From Oscillospiraceae bacterium (lineage in GTDB: Bacteria > Bacillota > Clostridia > Oscillospirales > Ruminococcaceae), in NCBI GenBank assembly GCA_015067145.1, contig SVNA01000002.1, positions 62,001-126,000 of the forward strand: a DNA stretch of 64,000 bases. Direction: 5' to 3'. Within the stretch, counting starts at the first letter, position 1, and each line of letters begins with the position of its first letter. Made by a program: the position numbers and the translations under genes. The notes below the pieces were generated by a model. That model did no database searches and was not told where the DNA came from. It saw only the letters and a program-made list of their open reading frames with translations. Positions 59,416 through 64,000 of the stretch are shown piece by piece.

Positions 59416-60291
59416 CTATACCTTTTCGTTGATTTTTTTGCCCAGCAAGCCTGTTGGCTTGAGGCAGAGAACAAGAACAAGTACGCCGAAAACAATGGCG
59501 TCGGAAAGTTCTGTGGAGATGTAAGCTTTTGCAAGGTTTTCGATAACGCCAAGAAGAATACCGCCAAGCATAGCACCCGGGATGGAGCCGATGCCGCCGA
59601 AAACAGCAGCAACGAATGCCTTGATACCAGGCATGGAGCCGGAGTATGGGCCAATAAAGCCGTATGTAGCACCAAAGAAAAGACCTGCAACAGATGCAAG
59701 AGCAGAGCCGATTGCAAATGTAACTGTGATTGTGCGGTTTACGCTGATACCCATAAGTTCCGCTGCTTCGCGGTCTTCAGATACAGCACGCATTGCCTTG
59801 CCCATCTTTGTTTTGTTGATAAACAGTGTGAGGGCAACCATGATGATGAATGTAACTGCGAGAGTTTCCACACTTTCGCCTTTTACTGTGAGTTCGCCAA
59901 AGTGCATTGGTTCCAGATTGAAAACCTTTGGAAAGCTTTTCTGTGTGGAACCGAAGATGAGCAGTGCCAGAGACTGCAGGAAGTAGGATACACCGATAGC
60001 GGTGATAAGTACTGAAAGGGATGGTGATGAACGAAGTGGTTTATATGCAATTCTTTCGATCAGAACACCCATTACAACACATATCAGAACACTTACCAGT
60101 ATGCCCGCAACAGCAGGAAGACCCACGCTGTTTACAGCGACAATAACGGTGAAGGCACCAACCATGATAACATCACCGTGAGCAAAGTTAAGCATCTTTG
60201 CTATGCCGTATACCATTGTGTAACCAAGGGCTATGAGGGCGTATATACTGCCCAGAGACAAGCCGCTTATAAGGTTCGAAAGAAAGTTCAT
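59416..60291 (-). CDS. livH: Branched-chain amino acid ABC transporter permease LivH
   Basis: The 291-residue permease has about eight membrane segments with the LivH landmarks GLSLGSIYALIALGYTMVYGI, LNFAHGDVIMVGAF, GKAMRAVSEDREAAELMGIS and KAFVAAVFGGIGSIPGAMLGG. It pairs with LivM. It lies 353 bases downstream of livJ; this unusually long spacer holds a row of hairpins and a direct repeat. CGGAG precedes the ATG. Confidence 0.95.
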   Translation of the reverse strand: MNFLSNLISGLSLGSIYALIALGYTMVYGIAKMLNFAHGDVIMVGAFTVIVAVNSVGLPAVAGILVSVLICVVMGVLIERIAYKPLRSSPSLSVLITAIGVSYFLQSLALLIFGSTQKSFPKVFNLEPMHFGELTVKGESVETLAVTFIIMVALTLFINKTKMGKAMRAVSEDREAAELMGISVNRTITVTFAIGSALASVAGLFFGATYGFIGPYSGSMPGIKAFVAAVFGGIGSIPGAMLGGILLGVIENLAKAYISTELSDAIVFGVLVLVLCLKPTGLLGKKINEKV

Positions 60292-60316
60292 AATAATGCT
60301 CCGTTTACAAAAGGGT

Positions 60317-60633
60317 GTTTTCGGGCAGGTGTTAACCCGCCCGAAAACCCTCGAATTTTTTGTTTTTAATTAACTTTTAATAATTTTTATCTAAACCAAT
60401 ACAAATTTCTGTGTCCGATACTGTCGGAACAACTATAACCGCACGGCAAAAACATCTTCTGTTTGCTCGTTTAATCTGCGGTTTCAACGTTCACGCCTTA
60501 TACAAGGCGGGGTTGTTATAACCGCACGATAAAGAAATTGTCTGTTCGCCCGTATAATCTGCGGTTTCAACGTTCTGACCGTGGAAATCTGTGATTTCCT
60601 AAAATGCGTATGCATTTCACAGCTTTAGCTGTG
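60317..60633 (-). repeat. Hairpin array with two direct repeats between livJ and livH
   Basis: In order on the minus strand: CACAGC/GCTGTG (60618-60633), AAATGC/GCATTT (60602-60617), GGAAATC/GATTTCC (60581-60597), repeat unit 2 (60517-60573), CGCCTT/AAGGCG (60494-60509), repeat unit 1 (60434-60492), TCCGA/TCGGA (60414-60428) and GTTTTCGGGC/GCCCGAAAAC (60317-60348). The two repeat units (57 and 59 bases) share GAACGTTGAAACCGCAGATT and GTGCGGTTATA, whose ACCGCA and TGCGGT can pair. The array fills the whole spacer. Confidence 0.75.
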
Positions 60634-60644
60634 CGGGCAGGTTG

Positions 60645-61823
60645 TTACTTAACGTTGTCGTAGGATACGTAAACGCCGTCAACGATAACAACTGCTGTTG
60701 CGTTTTTGTCTGGTTCGCCGGAAGCGTCCCAAGTCATTGTACCTGTTGTACCAACAACTTCGATTTCTGTCATAGCTGCGATCATAGCTTCGTTGAAGTT
60801 TTCGTCTTCAGTTGTAACGCCTGCTTTTTCGAATGCTGCTACGAGAGCGTAAACTGCGTCGTATGCGTCTGCTGCAAACTGGTCAGGAGTTGTGCCGTAT
60901 TTTGCTTTGTATGCTGCTGTAAAGGATTTTGTAGGTTCTGTTTCGCTGTCTGCTGCGAATGGTGTCAAGAGCATAACGCCTTCAGCAAGCGGGAGGTTGT
61001 CTGTACCGATTTTTTCGAGGATACCGTCGAGACCGTCACAACCGAAGAATGTGATGTCGAGACCGGCTTTATCAGCCTGTGTGATGATGTATGCTGCTTC
61101 CTGTGCGTAGATTGGGAGGAAGAGGAGGTCAGCACCGGATTCTTTAACTGTCTGGAGCTGTACGGAGAAGTCTGTGTTGGACTGGTTTGTGAATGCTTCG
61201 TCTGCTACGATTTCGAGACCGTTTGCTGCTGCTGTGTCAACGAAGGATTTTCTAAGACCGTTGGAGTAGTCGTTGGATTTGTCGTAGATGATAGCAACTT
61301 TTTCTGCTACTGCGTTGTCTTTGATAAAGTTAGCTGCGTAAAGGCCCTGTGCGGAGTCTTCGAAGCAAACGCGGAAGCAGTTGTCGTACTGTGTACATTC
61401 AAGCTGGGAACCGGATGGTGTGAGGAGAAGCATGTTGTCAACTTTAGCTTCTTCTGTGATTGCGATACATGCACCGGATGTTGTGCCGCCCATTGTTACG
61501 TCCATGCCGTCGTCAAACATTGTTGCATAAGCCTGAACTGCCTGTGCACCGTCTGCCTGGTCGTCTTCAACTCTTACATAAACTGTCCAGCCGTCTGCAA
61601 AGCCGCCGTTAGCGTTGATTTCTTCTGCTGCAAGTTCTGAACCCTGTTTTACAGATGTACCGTATGTTGCGTAGTCGCCTGTAAGTGGGCCTGTGCCGCC
61701 GATGTAGAGAACTTTTTCTGTTTCTGCTGCGTTGCCGCCTTCAGCTGCAGGTTCGCTGCCGCCGCAAGCTGTCATGCTGACCATCATAGCTGCTGCCAAA
61801 AATAATGCCATTAATTTTTTCAT
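60645..61823 (-). CDS. livJ: Branched-chain amino acid ABC transporter substrate-binding lipoprotein LivJ
   Basis: The 392-residue protein has a lipoprotein signal (MKKLMALFLAAAMMVSMTAC, with Cys20 as lipid site), then a type I periplasmic-binding fold of the LivJ family: VLYIGGTGPLTGDYATYG, AAEEINANGG, GGTTSGACIAITEEAKV, TPSGS, and FRVCFEDSAQGLYAANFI. It captures branched-chain amino acids (or a related ligand) outside the cell and delivers them to LivHM. First gene of the operon. The ATG at 61823 has AGAGGT upstream; an earlier TTG is less likely. Confidence 0.95.
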   Translation of the reverse strand: MKKLMALFLAAAMMVSMTACGGSEPAAEGGNAAETEKVLYIGGTGPLTGDYATYGTSVKQGSELAAEEINANGGFADGWTVYVRVEDDQADGAQAVQAYATMFDDGMDVTMGGTTSGACIAITEEAKVDNMLLLTPSGSQLECTQYDNCFRVCFEDSAQGLYAANFIKDNAVAEKVAIIYDKSNDYSNGLRKSFVDTAAANGLEIVADEAFTNQSNTDFSVQLQTVKESGADLLFLPIYAQEAAYIITQADKAGLDITFFGCDGLDGILEKIGTDNLPLAEGVMLLTPFAADSETEPTKSFTAAYKAKYGTTPDQFAADAYDAVYALVAAFEKAGVTTEDENFNEAMIAAMTEIEVVGTTGTMTWDASGEPDKNATAVVIVDGVYVSYDNVK

Positions 61824-61945
61824 AACCAATACCTCTTTATAAAATATTTTTTATTGTCTTAATGTTGGCTGTTCCGTCTGCGGTTCCGGATTCGCCGGCG
61901 GAACGTTTATTTACAACGGCTGTGCCGTTAAAATACAATTTAAAA

Positions 61946-61974
61946 GGGCTGCACCCTGCAAAAGAGTGCAGCCC
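61946..61974 (-). terminator. Terminator of the small membrane protein gene
   Basis: GGGCTGCAC and GTGCAGCCC form a nine-bp perfect stem with an 11-base loop, followed on the minus strand by TTTTAAATT. It lies 21 bases after the stop codon. Confidence 0.88.
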
Positions 61975-61995
61975 GTAAGGTGCCTTATTCCGGCG

Positions 61996-62271
61996 TTATG
62001 CCGCTGTGAGCTCTTTTGCGTTAAATATCCTGTTTTCTCCTGCAATAATAATAAGGGCGATAATGCCGATGTTAATTATTGCAACGCTAATAAGGACGCC
62101 GATAGCGCCGCGAAGGATAGCGATAGCAAATAGAGCAAAAACAAAAGTGCACACTGCACAGAATACAGCATGCACCAATCTGGACAATTTTGCACAGGAA
62201 GAAGCACCAGCCTGACAAGCAGCCCAGTTATCAGAATTATGAGTATAGTTGTTCATAAATACGTTTGTCAT
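61996..62271 (-). CDS. Small two-segment membrane protein, unknown function
   Basis: The 91-residue protein has a polar N-terminus (about 1-27), and two membrane segments (about 30-55 and 57-80) rich in Ala, Ile and Val, with a short polar end. Four Cys lie in or near the first half. It is expressed alone from a promoter with perfect -35 and -10 hexamers, so it is probably abundant. No family was recognised. A second in-frame ATG five codons on is a possible start. AAAGGAAG precedes the first ATG. Confidence 0.8.
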   Translation of the reverse strand: MTNVFMNNYTHNSDNWAACQAGASSCAKLSRLVHAVFCAVCTFVFALFAIAILRGAIGVLISVAIINIGIIALIIIAGENRIFNAKELTAA

Positions 62272-62304
62272 AACTCTATTCTTCCTTTCTTAAATGTTGC
62301 TATG

Positions 62305-62333
62305 ATTATATATCCAACCCTCTATATTGTCAA
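62305..62333 (-). promoter_or_regulatory. Consensus sigma-A promoter of the small membrane protein gene
   Basis: TTGACA and TATAAT on the minus strand are perfect and spaced by 17 bases, the optimum. The expected start site is about 25 bases before the start codon. Confidence 0.88.
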
Positions 62334-62600
62334 CAGTTTATAGCAACTTTTAATAATTATTGGTAATTACCACAAAATCAGTTAAATTAAGCCCTATTTT
62401 TTTGCACTTTGCACAAAAAATCGGTAACAAAACGGTTACAAATCTGTTTTCAAAGTCCTTCTCACTTTGTTAAAAAAGCATTCAAGTTTAGTTTATGCAT
62501 AAAGATTGCATAAAGTTTTAATTGTTAAGGAATTTTTAACAGATTTCGGATACAGACTGCAAATATATGCCGCAGAGTAACACAGCACTGCACAATGCAG
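62334..62600. other. AT-rich gap without recognised features
   Basis: This stretch has no convincing gene, repeat or strong hairpin. It is rich in A and T and lies between the promoter of the small membrane protein and the terminator of the DUF2142-like gene. Confidence 0.5.
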
Positions 62601-62637
62601 AAAAAAAGACGGTTTCTGCTTCCTGCTGCAGAAACCG
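62601..62637 (-). terminator. Terminator of the DUF2142-like gene
   Basis: CGGTTTCTGC and GCAGAAACCG form a ten-bp perfect stem with an eight-base loop, ending in seven T residues on the minus strand. It lies 22 bases after the stop codon. Confidence 0.9.
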
Positions 62638-62659
62638 CCATGGTTTTTTTATATTGTTT

Positions 62660-64000
62660 TTATCGCTGCAGTATAACCACAGCTGCATTGAGAGCTGCAA
62701 AGAGATTGGTAAAGCCCATTACAAAGCACAGCGGACGGAAGATATCCTTTTTAACCGCAAAGGTTCTGCCCTGCAGTGCAAGGAAAGCCATCGGTAGCAC
62801 AGGCAGCAGATATTTGCCCTGAATGCCATAGATGGATGTGTAGCTTACAGGTGTCCAGCTGATGCCGAGATAGATCACCAGTGCAAGAATGATGAGGGAT
62901 ATAACACCAAACATACCTCTGTCCCTTGTACGGAGGGTGTAGTCTTCGCCTTCCTGGGCAAATGCGGCAGCAACCGCACACATCAGCACAATGATAATGA
63001 AGCCGTCACTGATGAGCACATTGTTGTAGCCCAGCACACCGCCGGCAACACTTTTGATATAGTAGGCACCGTTTTCAAATATTGTGCTGAGAACAAGCCT
63101 GAGTGTAACCACAGGGTTCTGCAGCATAAGGCCTATATTGAAGGTTGCTTCCGGATTTGTGAGCAGCAGTGTCTCCAGACTTTCAGAGGAGGAGATTGCA
63201 GGCAGGATTGTGCGGAGCACATCAGGACGCAGCATAATTGCCGCTGCAACCGCCACTATGCCGAAAACACCTATGCCGAGAACTGCAAGAACCGGATTGA
63301 TTTTCAGCTTTACTCTGTTCAAAACAGGAACTTTTTTAATATCCAGCAGCAGCACTGCCATGCAGAGTGTGCAGTAGATAAATTTGCTTGGTGCCAGCAG
63401 CACACAGATAACCGCCAGCAGCACCATCTGCCACCATCTGTAGGTTTCTTCCTGCTTGAGCAGATACAGCAGATAGGCTGTAAAGAGAAAGCCCAGGGAT
63501 ATTACAAACACATCGCGGGAGAAGCTGTTTACAAGATGGAGGGTAATAGGGAAGAAGCTGAGGGCCATAAATATGTTTTTGCCCACAGGTGTGATTTTTA
63601 TAGCAAAGAACACACAGATGGCAAAGAACAGCAGGTTGAACAGGCGTCCCAGATACATGCTGGGCACATAACCAAGGTTAAGCATATGGCTGACTTTTAT
63701 GCCCAGAGCACCCATAAGATATACCCCGTCAAAGTCGGAAACCGCCCATACGTTGCTGATTGGTTTTATCTCATCACTTTCCGCTTTGGAGAATAGGTTG
63801 TCGTAGATGTATTCATAGTTGAAAACATTGGTATATTTGTTTTCAAAGGTTTCGCTGTAGTCCTCTGCCCGTCGCTGGATTGTGCGTTCGGCAAGGTCTG
63901 CCTTTGTATAGCCCTCAAACTTTTCGTTGCACAGGCGGTAGGCTGTGTTGATGTGGGCTTCCTCGTCAGGAGAGGAGAACGGAGGCAAAGCAAGGCTGAA
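62660..64000 (-). CDS. DUF2142-like membrane protein (partial, N-terminus outside the window)
   Basis: The visible 446 residues run off the window edge in an open frame. The first part seen (LPPFSSPDEEAHINTAYRLC) is the PPF..PDE.AH loop that follows the first membrane segment in DUF2142 proteins, so about 40-60 residues are missing. About ten membrane segments follow, with a soluble loop near the start (about 20-85). DUF2142 proteins resemble GT-C glycosyltransferases, with the Asp-Glu of PDEEAH as likely catalytic residues, and often belong to surface polysaccharide loci. The donor and acceptor are unknown. A strong terminator follows. Confidence 0.8.
   Translation of the reverse strand, partial: FSLALPPFSSPDEEAHINTAYRLCNEKFEGYTKADLAERTIQRRAEDYSETFENKYTNVFNYEYIYDNLFSKAESDEIKPISNVWAVSDFDGVYLMGALGIKVSHMLNLGYVPSMYLGRLFNLLFFAICVFFAIKITPVGKNIFMALSFFPITLHLVNSFSRDVFVISLGFLFTAYLLYLLKQEETYRWWQMVLLAVICVLLAPSKFIYCTLCMAVLLLDIKKVPVLNRVKLKINPVLAVLGIGVFGIVAVAAAIMLRPDVLRTILPAISSSESLETLLLTNPEATFNIGLMLQNPVVTLRLVLSTIFENGAYYIKSVAGGVLGYNNVLISDGFIIIVLMCAVAAAFAQEGEDYTLRTRDRGMFGVISLIILALVIYLGISWTPVSYTSIYGIQGKYLLPVLPMAFLALQGRTFAVKKDIFRPLCFVMGFTNLFAALNAAVVILQR

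Noticed and set aside
60434..60573. Possible CRISPR-like repeats
   Set aside because: Only two imperfect units, each internally folded, with no regular spacers and no cas genes.

Overview
This window looks like chromosome of an anaerobic, endospore-forming Firmicute of class Clostridia, probably a gut Oscillospirales/Ruminococcaceae-type bacterium (inferred from gene content only). It carries spoIVB, spo0A and a SpoIIQ-like LytM peptidase, a group B [FeFe]-hydrogenase, AGGAGG-type ribosome binding sites and many compact intrinsic terminators. No rRNA, tRNA, CRISPR array, prophage or insertion sequence was found by eye.

Layout. 1-4.5 kb: the tail of an iron alcohol dehydrogenase, an EF-Tu paralogue that has lost its GTPase motifs, then spoIVB facing away from an orphan ABC ATPase and spo0A. 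4.6-7.6 kb: [FeFe]-hydrogenase and a trigger-factor-like lipoprotein. 7.8-13.9 kb (minus strand): surface polysaccharide cluster with rfbC, an ABC-2 permease and ATPase pair, and two tandem-domain glycosyltransferases. 14.4-23.3 kb: cell envelope genes (LytM peptidase, a double GT-C glycosyltransferase fusion, polysaccharide deacetylase, bactofilin, YibE/F membrane protein, flippase). 23.4-25.9 kb: an autoregulated MarR/ABC exporter operon. 26.2-35.2 kb: pncB, a D,D-carboxypeptidase, a metallophosphoesterase with eroded motifs, a membrane protein, a thioesterase, an unknown protein and an M24 peptidase. 35.6-38.2 kb: a Lar-like zinc ribbon beside a type II restriction-modification pair, which is AT-rich and probably transferred. 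38.2-47.1 kb: housekeeping genes (lysS, greA, an EF-G-like GTPase, class II aldolase, OGG glycosylase, RlmB-type methyltransferase). 47.1-50.2 kb: a 1,040-residue protein that resembles a P1B-type ATPase without its catalytic motifs. 50.4-55.3 kb: a phospholipase C-like protein, a Cys-rich-tailed protein, a G5/3D wall protein and small genes. 55.5-61.8 kb: a LysR regulator and a complete livJHMGF branched-chain amino acid importer operon. 62.0-64 kb: a small membrane protein and a truncated DUF2142-type membrane protein.

Two themes stand out. First, several proteins keep a family fold but have lost key residues: the EF-Tu paralogue, the P-type ATPase-like protein, the metallophosphoesterase and, in part, the Spo0A receiver. 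Second, the intergenic DNA is rich in structure. A dispersed hairpin element occurs in four full copies and one partial copy, with compensatory stem changes. There is also a palindromic MITE-like repeat in two copies, a row of about eight hairpins between livJ and livH, a cluster of DnaA-box-like nonamers near 45.7 kb, and several palindromic operators placed on near-consensus sigma-A promoters.
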